The notes beneath the pieces were generated by a model, which was not told where the DNA came from, searched no databases, and saw only the letters and a program-made list of their open reading frames with translations. This document shows, piece after piece, positions 12,900-25,587 of a DNA stretch of 64,000 nucleotides. Position numbers and translations under genes: made by a program. Source of the stretch: Sapria himalayana (taxonomy: Eukaryota > Streptophyta > Magnoliopsida > Malpighiales > Rafflesiaceae); NCBI GenBank assembly GCA_029783825.1, contig JAREIK010001328.1, forward strand, positions 303,797 through 367,796. Direction: 5' to 3'. Each line of letters begins with the position of its first letter. The stretch's first letter is position 1.

Positions 12900-15540
12900 A
12901 AAGTTTAGCATGTCAAATTAAATAAAACTGATTATACTCGATTGAACCAGTTTGAACTAATCCACTAACTTTTAGAAACTCAATAATATTCACACTTGTA
13001 ATTAAAAATAATTCAGCAAGAGTTTCTCAATTCACTTTGAAATGTTCTCATGATATGTGTCGTTGTGTGCTAGGAACCCCAAATCACTTTTATATATAGG
13101 CAAGATTCCAAGTTTTATAATTTTTGATGTAACATTTAGTAAGCCAACACATAGCTTTCACATGTCAAGTCAATCCTTGGTAGGTATACACATCACCATA
13201 TAATAAGCACACTTTCAAGCACTCGGCATTGATGCACGAGAACACATAGTAAGCACATAATCAAATACTTATCACTCATGTAAGCCAAGATATGGAAATA
13301 ATACATACTAACACATGTTATTCATGCAAGTAAGCATGTAATAAGCTTGTAAGTCAACATATGATATAAAAATAATTATTCTTATTAATTTTTTCATAGA
13401 CTTTATTATAATTTTCCTACATGATTAATTTATATTCTTATGGTTGCACTTATCTTTAACAAAGATTATCATTGTGTGTGTGTGTGTGTGTAAAGATTTA
13501 TATTTATCATGTATCTAACATTTTGTAAATTAAATTTATCTCAAAAATTATCTCAAACATAATAACTTCATATTTATGTTTCTTGAAATAAAACACTTAT
13601 ATTTCTAATAATTTCAATATTCATTCAATAGATGTCTCGTAGTGTGTGATTCCTTGTGATCTCTCTTGTGTTAGTGATGAGTGGACTTGTTAAATCAAGT
13701 TTAGTAATATTAAAATAATGATTTCATGCTGATATAATAAGATCAACATATAGCAATGTGTCATGGACACTCAAGCGAAGATAGTATAAAATATATGAAC
13801 CAAACTTTTTGGTACATAATTACTATCAAGAATAATATTTTTAAAAACAAATAGCATGGTAATATAAATTCGAACCAATGACATGGTAGACTAATTGGCA
13901 AAAGATGATGAATACTCTAACATTGAAAATATGAGTATGATCCTCGTAGATGTTGGATAAGATTTTCCATGGTGGTATCATTTATCATGTTGTTCAGATG
14001 TTGGGACGTGAGTTTTACCTATTCTAATAATGAAGCCTCATAGCTTATATACGAGCCAAATAATAATTTTGGGTTGAGTTTGGGAGAAGGGTAGGTAGAT
14101 AAAAAAAGTATAATATTTTAAATCTATAACTTTTTTACTTTAGATAGAGGATATAAAACTATTAAAAATATTTAGAAATTTTTTATGTTTATAATCTCCA
14201 CAATGTCATGCAACACAATAGATTTTTTTCTACCAAAAAATATTTTAACTTCAATTTATGATTTTATATATAACAATGTAGTTTATTATTACTCTAACAA
14301 TTCAACTTTTACCAAATTTATATTAACTATAATTTATACCATTAACAACTGTGGATTATGAAGAGTTTGGGTATCTTTGTAACGTTGATGAATTTCATGT
14401 CATACAAGAGTATTCTCATTACGACAACATTCGTTAGGATACCCTTTATCCTACTGTGTTAATAACATCATCTTTTAACACACAGTAATTTTTCTGTGTG
14501 CAATATGTTTATTTAAACAATTTAAAAAACTAATAAATATTATTAGTATTTGTTAGTTGAACATTGTAGTTATTAATTGAGTATCATGACTATTAGTTGT
14601 AACCTACAAGCTTGAATCATTATTTCATGTTTCACAAAATTTGTGGTAGATGTATCTTGTAATAAATAGTAATAAAGAATATAAGAAAATATGAGAAGTA
14701 TTATGGAAACGTATGTATCATTAATGAAACATTATTTTATAATACTAGTGAATATATGTGAGTACTCTTTTATAGTTTAATATAATATAAACATATTTAC
14801 TAATTAATTTTTAGTCAAGAATTATTAAATATTATTTCATATCTTAATAAAATAAATATAAATTAATATAATTTCAAGAAAATCAATACAATATAATAAA
14901 AAAATAGTAACATATCATAAAAATACAGCAAAATTAATTATAAAAAACATTAATAAGTTGTAAATAAAAATAAAAATTTCAAAACTATTGAGAATTATAT
15001 TGTAATATTATATTTTATTATCTTGAGATACTAGGATGAGATGATTCATATAGATTAAAAGTATTTATAGTTTATTTTGTATTTATAAGTGAATTTTTAT
15101 TTTATTTAATAAATGATAATGTCATTTTATATTTTTTATTCATAATATTATATTATTGTGAGATTTTATTTATTTTATTCAGTTGTTTTATTTTTTATGG
15201 GAATACTTGATATGTAAAGTTTCATCAATCATTTTTATTCATTTAGTAAAGGCATGAGTTTTAGTTATATATTATTATTATTGAGTAGTCTTTTTTTTAT
15301 CATTTCTTTTATTTTCATGCACATAGCTTCATATTTTTCCTATATATATATATGGACATGCAGATATATGGAAGAAATTTATGATGCTTTAGCAGAACAT
15401 CTTTTGGCTATAGAAGTAGTAGTAAATGGCCATTCAAAGTAACTTCCTGCTCATGTGGAAAATTGTAGAAATATAGTATCTCTCTCTCTCTCTCTCTAAA
15501 CATCATTGCTGGTCATATTTTAGATATTTATTGAAGCTGT
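12900..15540. other. Gene-poor AT-rich interior of the CACTA element
   Basis: I see no coding region. A GT run lies at about 13470-13491. Loose repeats of AGTAAGCACATAAT-type words occur around 13140-13360. The 62-codon open frame at 15254-15442 has no recognisable motif and is probably chance. A CT run lies at 15480-15498. This is 5' flank of the transposase within the element. Confidence 0.6.
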
Positions 15541-16177
15541 ATGACTATATATAAATATATGTATAACTATATAACACTCTACATAATTAAATATAGGTAT
15601 ATTTGTAAGTATGTATATATATATGTAAATCTATATATTTATTTATAACTTTATATATTTATGTATAGCTATTTGTATGAATATATCTATATATAACTAT
15701 ATTCTTAACTATATAAAAATATTTATAGTTATATATACTATATGTATAATAACATATAACTATAAATAATTGTATCTTATTATAAAGTATTACTATAAAA
15801 GCTTTATACATAACTATATTTAAATATATAATTTACAACTTATATTTAATATATATTTGTATATATTAGTATTAAAAAAGTATTTTACTATAAATATATA
15901 TACCTACATGTATAGATAGAAGTTTAACTATACGTGTAACTACATGTATAACCATATGTAACTATATTTATAATTACATGTATAACAACATAACACATTA
16001 TGTTTAATTATATGTGTATAACTATATATAAATATTTTTAAAACTAAATAAAACTTTATATAATTAAATATAACTATATTTTTTTACTATTCATACATCT
16101 ATGTATACATATATGTAAATCTATATACTTGTTTATAACTTTGTATATATTTATGTAAAACTAAATATATCTATTCA

Positions 16178-16238
<61 letters not shown>

Positions 16239-16860
16239 TAAATGTTTAACGATATATAATTTTTTATAACTATATATATTATATGTATACTAACATATAA
16301 CTATAAATAATACTATCTTACTAAAATTATAACTATAATAACTTTTATACATAACTATATTTAAATAAATTAATTAACAACATTTATTTTATTAACATTT
16401 TTATATATTAGTATAAAAATGTATTTTAGTATATCCATACCTATACATAACTATATGCATAAATATATGAAATTATATGAACAAATATATATACATACAT
16501 GAATAAATATAAGTTTAATTATACGTGTAACTATATGTATAACTACATGTAACAATATTTAGAATTATATGTAGAAAAACATACAACACAATGTTTAACT
16601 ATATGCGTATAACTATATATAAATATTCTAATAACTATAAATAACTTTATATAAATAAATATAACTTTATTTTTAATTATGTATACATATATGTATACAT
16701 ATATGTAAATCTATATAATTATTTATAACTTTCTATACATTTATTTATATTTACTTATACCTACTTGTATGCATATCTATATATAATTATATGTTTAATT
16801 ATATGTACCTATTTATAACTACATTTACTATATGTATCCTAACATATAATTATATATGGG
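15540..16860. repeat. Degenerate AT-rich tandem repeat of 0.5-0.6 kb units
   Basis: Three diverged units are aligned by the marker TGTAAATCTATATA at 15624, 16114 and 16704, giving spacings of 490 and 590 bp. Other shared blocks in the same order are ACATATAACTATAAATAA (~15750, ~16295) and GTATAACTATATATAAATAT (~16012, ~16606). An AT dinucleotide run inside unit two (~16180-16232) accounts for part of the length difference. No ORF is seen. Confidence 0.75.
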
Positions 16861-17126
16861 ATAATATTAATTTGTTGAACTAATTTGAAATTAAATGGCA
16901 TAAGATATAATATCAACGATATGTAAGCACGTAGAATAAGAGTGTTTGTTGATCAGGCTCATATATGGTATAGTACAAATAAGGGTTGTACTCTTACCTA
17001 ATCCCTGCCCTTGGGCCTCAGGCTCAATTATGAACTTATGTATGACAAAAGATGTAATATTTGATAGGTTTATACAGAAGAAATTTTATCTTCTTTTATA
17101 TAATTATTTATTCTAACACTACACTC

Positions 17127-17342
17127 TCTATGTGTCTCTCTCTCTCCCTCTCTAATTCTTCCTGTCACTCTATTCCTCTTTTTCTTTATGTGTCACACAC
17201 TCTCTCTTGTTATTTTCTTACTCGCTCTTCATTCTTGCTTGTTCTCTCTCTTTCCCTCCCTCTCTCTCTTTCCCTCCCTCTCTCTCTCCCCCTCTCTCCC
17301 TCTCTCTCCCTCTCTCCCCTCTTTATCCCTCTCTCTCTCTTC

Positions 17343-17373
<31 letters not shown>

Positions 17374-17483
17374 TCTCTCTCACTCATTCTCTCTCTCTCT
17401 CTCATTCTCATTCTCTCTCTCTCCTCTCGTCTCCCCATTTCTCTGTCCCTCTCTTTATCCCCACCTTATCTATCTCACTCTCC
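17127..17483. repeat. Polypyrimidine CT-rich tract
   Basis: The plus strand is almost purely C and T (CTCTCTCTCTCCCTCTCTC motifs), about 350 bp long, just upstream of the transposase start at 17772. Open frames through it (L-S-L-S repeats; R-E-R-E on minus) are composition artefacts. Homopurine-homopyrimidine mirror sequence of this length could adopt triplex structure. An opposite-strand GA tract lies at 28125-28740 in the same element. Confidence 0.92.
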
Positions 17484-17771
17484 TCCTTCAAACATTAAAT
17501 GCCTTTTTTTGCTTTCTTTTCTTGTGCATTATCATACTTTGTACCCTTTATCTAGTATAACTGTGATATCTTTTAATCATTATCGTGCTAAAAACTATTT
17601 TATTTATTAATGTAGATTCTGCAATCGCATTGCCTCGATTTTCATGATATTTAAATTTTAAATATTGAACTGTAAGTAATTTTATTTAATTATTTGTATA
17701 TTTTAAAGTAATAGAATGTTATATCTATAATAATGATTGTGCATTATTTTTTGTGAATAAAATATGGAAAA

Positions 17772-19880
17772 ATGAGCTCAGATCATTAATGGATGTACGA
17801 AAGGGTTATTAATGGATTTTTGAATGAAGATTTTTTGACTAAGCTTGAAACTTTCATCAATTTTGCATGTAGTCAATCAAGATTGATGGATGGAGAAAAA
17901 ATTAAGTATCCATGTAATCATCACAAGTATCAGAATATCCCTTTTCGTGATGCAAACACTATAAGATATCATTTGTCTAAATATGGCTCTGTGCCAAATT
18001 ATTTTGTTTGGATTTATCATGGAGAAAGTATAATGACTCTGAATATTGACCAAAAGAGGGTATTGAATCATTCGCTTGTGGTGAAGAATCATCAAATACA
18101 TACGATAGAATGATCATGGAAGCTATTGGTGCTGACTTCAATATGGATTACATGGATAAACCACCTAATCTTGAAGCTAGAAATTTTATGAAATGCTTAA
18201 AGCTACAGATAAAGAGTTGTAGCCTAGTTGTAAAACACATTCGCATTTGTCACTTGTGGCTCTACTAATGAGCATTAAGTCAGAAAATCATATGTTTGAA
18301 AAATTATTTGACCAGGTGACAGAACTAATGAAAGAGATTGTTCCAGATAATAATTTGATCACTAACAACTTTTACACCACTAAGAAGTTACTACGAGGAA
18401 TTAGTCTACCAATGTACAAAATTGATTGTTATTTAAATGGATGCATGTTATATTGGGGAAGTGATAGTGATTTAATTAGCTATAAGTTTTGTGACCATTC
18501 TCGGTTTAGGAAGGTAACTTTTGTTGTAGATACGCGACAAAAATTGAAGGTTGTCTTTAAGAAGATGTATTATTTTCAATTAATTCATCGATTACAAAGA
18601 CTATATTCATCAAATACTACAGCAAATGATATGAGGTGGCATTCTGAGCATGAGGTTGAAGAAGGGGTAATGCATCATCCATCAAATGCACCTGCTCGGA
18701 AGTATTTTAATTATATACATCAAGATTTTGCAACATAAAGTCAAAATATGAGATTAGGTCTTTGCACTGATGGATTTCAGCCATTTGGGAAATCTAGACA
18801 ATAGTATTCAACATGACTAGTGATTGTGACACCATATAACTTGCCTCCGTGGTTGTCTTTGAAGGAGTAATATATAATTTTGTCAATATTGGTTCTAAGT
18901 CTAAAAAATCTGAAAGACATGCTCGATGTTTTCTTACATGCTCTTATTGCATAGTTAAATCATTTATGGGATGTTGGCATGAATACATATGATATCTCAA
19001 AAAAGCAAAATTTCATTATGTGGGCAACCCTTATGTGGACGGTAAGTAACTTTCCTGTATATTCAATGTTGTATGGCTGGAGTACTACAGGACGATTCAC
19101 ATGCCCATATTGCCTGACAAATTCTGATGCATTTACCCTCAAATTTAGTGGTAAAAAAATCATGGTTTGTTAACCATCGTAAGTTTCTAGCTATGAATCA
19201 TCCATTTCGAAGAAATAGAATTACATTTCAAAAAAATAAATTTGTGATAACAGTTGCACCAGCAGTTCGTTCAGGAGATGATATTATTACAAAGATTCTT
19301 ATTTTGGGTTTGAAGAATGTAACTGAAAAGGATGCTACTAGAAGTAATAGACCAAGGGGCAAATTATTTGGCTGGAGGAAACGTAGTATATATTTGGGAA
19401 TTGCCCTATTGGAAGTCCAATTTAATTCGTCATAACATAGATGTAATGCATATTGAATAAATTTTTTTGACAATGTTTTCAACATTGTCCTTAATGAAGA
19501 CGGAAAAACAAAAGACACTTTAAAATCAAGACAAGAGCTGAATGATTACTGTTGGCATCGTGAATTGAAACTGAATGTGGAAACAAAAAATTTTCTTAAA
19601 GCTTGCTGCACACTTGATAAGAAGGCAAGATAGATATTGTGTGAATGGGTTAAAAATTTGAAATTCTTTGATGGATATGTGTCAAATATGGATAGATGCG
19701 TGGATATGAATAATCTTTAGTTATTTGGAATGAAAAGTTATGACTGACATGCATTTATACAGTGATTAATACCAATTGCATTCCATGAATTACTTCCACT
19801 AAGTGTCTGGAAGGTCCTTCTAGATCTTAGTTTGTTTTATATTTAGCTAACTACAACTACAATAAAAATAGATGACATGG
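17772..19880 (+). pseudogene. CACTA TNP2-type transposase, pseudogene
   Basis: This is a relic of the En/Spm-family transposase (transposase-associated domain followed by Transposase_21), which would cut and join the element ends in the nucleus. The N-terminal domain is seen at 17793-18020 (MYERVINGFLNEDF, CNHHKYQN, HLSKYGSVPNYFVW). The main domain starts near 18200 (THSHLSLVALLMSIKSE, NFYTTKKLLRGISLP, CYLNGCMLYW, MYYFQLIHRLQRLYSS, NDMRWHSEHEVEEGVMHHPS) and continues past a stop after 18738 (LGLCTDGFQPFG, YNLPPWLSLKE, TYDISKKQNFIMWATLMWT, CPYCLTNSDAFTLKFSGKK, NHRKFLAMNHPFRRN, YCWHRELKLNV, FHELLPLSVWKVLLDL). The likely original start is the ATG at 17772, with an in-frame TAA before MYERV. At least two frameshifts (near 18114-18190 and near 19160) and several stops break it. 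Reading fades at about 19880, where a large inverted repeat begins; the C-terminal part is not found. Confidence 0.93.
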
Positions 19881-21165
19881 TGTAGCAAATAATTATGATA
19901 TTTTTTGTAGGTTTCAATTTTTTTTTTCTGGTTTTGTTCTTTGCTTTTCTGATTCAAAGTATTCAGACATTACCACGGTCCTTCCAATGCATAGGTCTCA
20001 TATTTACAGATTTCAGCTTTATCAAAAAGAGGGCTAGCTTATCTTATTTTTATTATTCAAAAAACAATTTATTTTTGCACTCTCTTTATCTCTAAACAAA
20101 CTTGTTGGACATCTTTAGGATTTTTCTTGAAGCTGTAAGACAATAAAATTTAATTTATGTTTTTTAATGTCTATAATATTTGTTTTTATATATCGGTGAA
20201 TATGTTTTTGTGTCTTTGAATTTTTTGGGTAGAGTTTTAGCCTATTATACGTAAGTAAAAGCCTATTTTTAGCCGTGGCAGCGATGGTAGCAGTGGCAGC
20301 AGTAGCGGTGGCGATAGTGGTGGTAGAGGTGGCAGTGGCGGCAGCAGGGGTGGTAGCACCTGCAGCACTGGCAGCACCCGTAGTAGTGGATGAGGCGACG
20401 TCATTGGCCACAGTGGCAGCCACAGTAGCTATGGCAACTGTGGCATCTGTGGCCGCCGCGACGGCGGCAGGTGCGGTAGTGGCAGCACCAGTAGCTGTGA
20501 TAGCATCAGTGGCAGCACTGACAATGGCAATGTTAGCAGTGACAGTGGCATTGGCAGCGACATCGGTAGCTACTGTGGTAGTGGCAGTGGCAGTGGCAGG
20601 AGTGGCAGTGGTAGCGGGAGCAACTGCAACGGCAACAAATGCGGTATATACGTACGTATATAGTTAGCATATACGTACATATAATACTATTGTATTTTAA
20701 GTACATATATATTGAGTATATATATATATATGTACTCAGTATATATGTACGCATAATATTGTAGTTTATATGTACATATACTACAGTAATATATGTACGA
20801 GTGAAGTGCTAGTATATATGTATATATTTACTGTAGCAATATATATTTATCAAAACATAGGTTTTTATTTATTTATTTTGATTTGATTTGGTGGTTTAAA
20901 TTCCATACATATATGGTACCACATTTTCTCTCATACAAAGCTTGTATAAGTGAAGACATATTTTAACAAACATGATGCATCATGATTCGGACAGCATTTT
21001 CGCAATGGAAAGTTGGTGATCAGAGGAGCGGAGGGAGAGAAAGCAACGTCAATGCATCAATAGATTATACTTTATGCAAAGTTGGTGGATACATTGATTA
21101 ATAAGATGTAATATATTTTTTGTTATTTTTTTGTTTTAGTTATTTAAAATATTGTATTAGAATAA
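19881..21165 (+). repeat. Left arm of the nested inverted repeat
   Basis: Blocks matching 25588-27449 in reverse complement, from outside in, are GCTTTTCTGATT and the CCTTCCAATGCATAGG region (~19950-19995), GTGAATATGTTTTTGTGTCT (~20196), the GC-rich triplet tract (20265-20650), ACAGTAATATATGTACGAGT (~20782), a segment with AAGCTTGTATAAGTGAAGAC (~20938), and TTGATTAATAAGATGTAATA (~21095). The ORF at 19895-20095 has no recognisable motif. Confidence 0.85.
20265..20650. repeat. GC-rich triplet minisatellite, left copy
   Basis: A tract of degenerate GGCAGT / GGTAGC triplets sits in AT-rich surroundings. It reads Ala/Val-rich in one plus frame and Ser/Gly-rich in another, on both strands, as expected for an imperfect (GYNGTG)-type triplet repeat. 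No start, domain or codon bias supports a gene. It is bordered by ATATACGTACGTATATA palindromic words. Confidence 0.85.
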
Positions 21166-23037
21166 GTTAATAAATGAATTTTTTTTATTAAATTTAAAAG
21201 TTTCATTTATAGTTTATGTTTTTATAAAATTTAATTTAAAAATATTAAATTATTTAATTAAATTTTTGTTTATTTTGTATGACAATCAACTTTAATTTGT
21301 GTTTGTTCATGTCTATATTAATTGTATATATATATATATATGTTCTCTAGCTATGATGTATCTATTTCACATGTGATTTATCTGTTTCACTTGTATATCG
21401 CTATGATACAGGTTGCTGATGTACAATCTATCATTAATTGATAATCTTGTTTCTGATTCCCAATAAATCATTGTTTCTTTTTTCCAAAAGATTATCATAT
21501 TGTTCATCTGGCTTGACATTCGAGTTTATGTTAGAAGAATATGAGCATTTCTTAAATACTCATCTTTTTGATTTGGATCTTAGAATTGGATTTAGTGTTG
21601 ATGGTATCAGATCTGCGTTTTCTTTTATTTCTCAGCTGATAACTATTATATTTTATTGACTTTTGCTTCTAATTTGGAATTTAAATTCTACAAATTCAAC
21701 TATTTTTTTTTAATCTCAGGTGGACCCATGATTCTATGCATGTTGTTTTAGACTTGCACTGTAATATTAAAATTTTGATCTGATCATCTTTTTTCATTTT
21801 TTTTTTATTTTTAGGTTTTCTAGGATATGCACCGCAAGCTTAATATTCTTATTTGCTATAATTATAGATGAATTTTAAAAAACATATTGAATTAATAGGA
21901 AGTACATACAATTGGGGAATATGAATGCAAATACACTTATAAACTATGTTGTGCTCCAACTATCACCTAAATCATCATGGTCAGATTTTTTATCTATAAT
22001 GATGTAATATTTTTTACATGTGCATATAATATCTTTATTTGTCTCTCTTTATCTCTCTCTCTCTCTCTCTAGCTATATATGTATGTATATGTTAATTGAT
22101 TTTTTGATCATTGTTGGTGTTCTTTGGTCTTCGCGAGCAATGGGAAGATAGAGAAGTAACTCTCTTAAAGTCATTTGTGACAGGTCTTGCAGAATTACTA
22201 GTCTCTTAAAGTCATTTGTGATTCAGCTAAAAGTCACAGAATCACTGACAGGTCTTGCAGGCTCTTCAATCAAGATCAAAGCTGATCAATACCATGATCA
22301 TGAAACTTTCTTTACCAAAGTAACTCTCAAAAGATTACAAACAAGACCCGCAAATTATTTTTCTAACCATAGTTGATTGCTACTTTTTGTTTTGAAGGTT
22401 CATCTAGTTTATCAATGCACCTAAAGTTTTGTAAACTATTTATGTATTTGATGAGGAGTTGTCCCGGCTAGAAGCAGCCCGGTGTATTTACTCTTAGGTA
22501 GTATTATTTTTTAAAAATAAAATCTACTTTTTCTAGAGAAGATGATTCCAAATTTTATTCACATGGTAAGTCACATGAAGTTCTTAACTTTGTATTTAGG
22601 AAGCTGGAGAACATTCATCAGGTACCTTTCCTTCACATCTCTCCTCAAAAAACACACACGGTTGTACTCTTCTTTTTATTTAAGCTCAACTGATGGATTT
22701 AATGCCATTTTTGGTGATAGTCCATCAATATAGACTACTTTGCCTAAATTAAAATTAAAATAAATCATGTTTTGATGTGATGATACATTTATTCACTCAA
22801 TAGTAATAAGCCTTGGGTTCAAGACAATCATATATGACCTATTTGATATATTAATGGTAAGATTTGTTGAGATATATATTTTTATACCTTTCTCTAACCT
22901 TATGTTAGCCAAGAACCTTGTGCATTGAGTACACATACATGTCTACACTAACCAAGCTCAACTGATTTATTAAATGTCTTTTTTTATTATAGTTATCAAC
23001 ACTAATTACTTTAATTGAATTGACATTAGAATAGATT
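21166..23037. other. Loop region, first part: unclassified, possible captured fragments
   Basis: It contains a third, direct copy of GACAATCAACTTTAATTTGT (~21280), which also occurs in inverted form at ~27125. Short open frames at 21438-21659 and 22542-22733 have less repetitive, exon-like composition but no motif I recognise. At 22160-22260 two short phrases (CTCTTAAAGTCATTTGTGA and GACAGGTCTTGCAG) each occur twice, a small local duplication. A CT run lies at about 22049-22070. Since the same loop holds a topoisomerase II fragment, other captured exons are possible but unproven. Confidence 0.45.
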
Positions 23038-23088
23038 ATATGTATGTATATAGATATATAGACATATATTTACGTATATATAATATAG

Positions 23089-23134
<46 letters not shown>

Positions 23135-23228
23135 AGTAGGTATATAGATATAGATATATGTGTGTGTGTGTGTGTGTGTGTGTCTATAAACATATATATG
23201 TTTATATAGACATATATATGTATGTATA

Positions 23229-23266
<38 letters not shown>

Positions 23267-23325
23267 TGTATGTATATATATATATATATATGTATATGTA
23301 TATAAACGTGCGTGCGTGTGTGTGT
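23038..23325. repeat. Compound TA / TATG / GT microsatellite
   Basis: It has AT runs at about 23089-23110, ATGT tetranucleotides at 23110-23134, a GT run at 23158-23182, and further AT runs at about 23230-23292. The Y-I-Y-I and T-H-T-H open frames on the minus strand follow from this and are not genes. Confidence 0.92.
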
Positions 23326-25018
23326 GCATAATTGGGTAGTATCTAACCCAACGCAATCTACCCAAACAACAAGAGGAATGAATTCATGACCAAACAAATG
23401 ATGTTATTGATAGCTAATTATGAATTAGGATTGAACTCGTAATCTTCAAGTAGTTGTGAATTCAATACCCTACCAAGTACCAATCGAACCACCATGTCAT
23501 TATTAGTTGTAATTATATTTTGATTTTAAAGCATTTGCATAAAATTGAAGCATAATTTTGATTATTTTTTAAGTTATATCATGAATTTATGAATCACATT
23601 ATTTAGAAAATTAAAATTTATATGACTAAAATATATTATATCATGATTTTGTTTTAATGATGTTTTTTTTGAGATAATTATATTTTTATTTTTTGATGGA
23701 TTATATTTTATTGTGATACATCAATAGTAATATGACTAGATATACTTTATTAAATTTGATCTCTCATAGAAGAATGATAGATCAAATTAAAGTGGTTGAA
23801 ATATATGGGTTCTATTTAGATTGCCTCCAAATATATTATAAATAGATAACATCATATATAAACTTTATACATTTATATAATCATATGACATTATATATAA
23901 ATGTCTATGCTTTAATATATATAAACATATAACATTATATATAAAATTGATATGTTTATATAAAATATAATGGTATATATAAATTTTAATAAATATGTAT
24001 AAATGTTTATAAATATTTATACAATATTTACATAACACTATCCATTTATATACTTTTTTATATAACATTTGTATAACATATAAAATGTTTATACCTATTT
24101 TCAAACATATATATAACATATAAATTTTTCTTTAAATATATAATATTTATAATGTTTATATAAATTTGATATATATACTATATAATATATATAAAAGTGT
24201 TACATATATATATATATTTATATATATGTAACATTTATAATAATATTTTAAATACAACAGTATATCAAAGCCAAAAGTAAGGTGTGGATGAAGTGCTCTG
24301 ATTGATTCTAGTCAAGTGAAAAACGAAACATAGATGAGTAGATTAACCAGTTGATGCAATGCAAGCCATTGAGTGAACAAAAGGTATTTTTTTTGTTGCT
24401 TCTTTATGCATATTTGGCGTGTAGCATAAATCATGTTGTAATTTGTTTCATATTTTTTACGTTGGGGTTTACATATCACATTTGGTGGGGTTATTTTGGT
24501 TGTGGTGATAATGAATATGACTAGGCAAAAATATGCATGAAGAATGCTGCTTCTTTTTAGTTTTCTTAGTTAAAATATGAGTCCTTATTAGGTAGACTTA
24601 TCGTTTGCATAACTGGAAGGCTTTGAATATGTTGTTTTTCCCCATCGTAGAGTCGGCAGAAAATAACAGCTAACACCCCAGTGTTAGCTTTTATTTTTTG
24701 TGCCACCACTATTAATGTCACCATTACCTCGTTTCTGCTACTGACCCCCTTCTTAGTCTGTCAGTCCCGCTGCCCTCTTGATAACTATAATTCCCCTTGA
24801 ACCTATGCATCATAGTTTGTATTTATTAGGGAAAGCATCCATAGTTTTCTTTCATTTTTAGGTTATAATATTTGGGGCTATTACAATATTTTTGTTTGAT
24901 GAAAAGATTAAGTAGTAGATACGATGGCATTTTTTTAGCAGCTAATGCAATTCTTTTTTTCATTAAGTTGTGCATGATGAACATCCTCCTTAGTTGGCCA
25001 AAGTATTATGTGATAAAC
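23326..25018. other. Loop region, middle: AT-rich, no gene recognised
   Basis: 23830-24240 is a degenerate repeat of ATATAAC / ATTTATATAAA words. 24240-25018 is less biased and includes a short stem GCTAACACCCCAGTGTTAGC at about 24670-24689, but gives no recognisable protein in any frame. Confidence 0.5.
24670..24689. other. Perfect short hairpin GCTAACAC-CCCA-GTGTTAGC
   Basis: Eight-base arms GCTAACAC and GTGTTAGC flank a four-base loop CCCA, followed by a TTTTATTTTTTG run. It could be a structural element or chance; no adjacent gene is seen. Confidence 0.5.
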
Positions 25019-25345
25019 TCAACTGGTGTAGAAAGGTACACCTCTTCCACTTGTATGCATTGCCTTTATGATTAGGGTGTTAAAATCAACCAAGAACGAT
25101 GGAATCCTAAACAAAGACAACCATGAATAGTGAATGAAATTGATCACTAAACCTTTAATGTGCAAGTCATAATGATCCTGATCTACAATTTTCATGAGAT
25201 GACCATATCTCAAGGCTTTGACACTGTCATACTAGTTATGCTATTGCAGCCCAATAATCTTCTTGATATTTTCATTTTCTCTGTAACTAAACTTAGACAT
25301 CGATTAGCCATCCTTCACATTAACGTCAATCACTTCTTTGAAAGG
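25019..25345 (-). pseudogene. Captured fragment of DNA topoisomerase II (TOPRIM region)
   Basis: Read on the minus strand, about 105 codons align with eukaryotic type IIA DNA topoisomerase around the TOPRIM acidic motif: NVKDG, ENENIKKIIGLQ, YDSVKALRYGHLMKIVDQDH, HIKGLVINFIHYSWLSLFRI and PSFLVDFNTLIIKA are recognisable in order in a single frame. The family consensus here is RYGHLMIMTDQDHDGSH; the third acidic residue of the metal-binding triad reads Tyr in this copy. In-frame stops (TAA after NVKDG, TAG twice after IIGLQ) show it is dead. No introns interrupt it over this length. Upstream and downstream parts of the enzyme are not recognised. It lies in the loop of an inverted-repeat unit inside a CACTA transposon, so it is best explained as host gene capture. 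Confidence 0.88.
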
Positions 25346-25587
25346 AATTGAGGTTCAAAACTTAGAATCCACCTGCCTTGCAAGCAAATTCATATAGATA
25401 GACCTAATTGATGGAATCAGGAATGTGAAACTTTGTCGGATTGGAAGCCAAAATATTTCATGAGCTCTATATTTTATGTACATCGGATTTTTTATGCATT
25501 TCTAATCCTTATTATTCAAAACTAAAATGCATCATGAGTTTCAAATATGATGTTCAATTCTAGTATCGTGCAAGTTCAATAAACTGA

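Noticed and set aside
12450..12911. ORFs of about 150 codons on both strands over the 9-bp repeat
   Set aside because: They are produced by a repeat whose period is a multiple of three; no flanking coding signal.
15254..15442. 62-codon ORF with a hydrophobic start
   Set aside because: The T-rich composition explains the hydrophobic residues; no family, and it lies in non-coding transposon interior.
17061..17610. Ser/Leu-rich ORFs upstream of the transposase
   Set aside because: They follow from the CT tract; frames overlap each other and differ only in phase.
23026..23397. Minus-strand ORFs rich in Y-I-Y-I and T-H-T-H
   Set aside because: They are encoded by TA, ATGT and GT microsatellites.
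24872..25075. Plus-strand ORF overlapping the topoisomerase fragment
   Set aside because: It is partly antisense to the recognisable minus-strand topoisomerase reading and has no motif.
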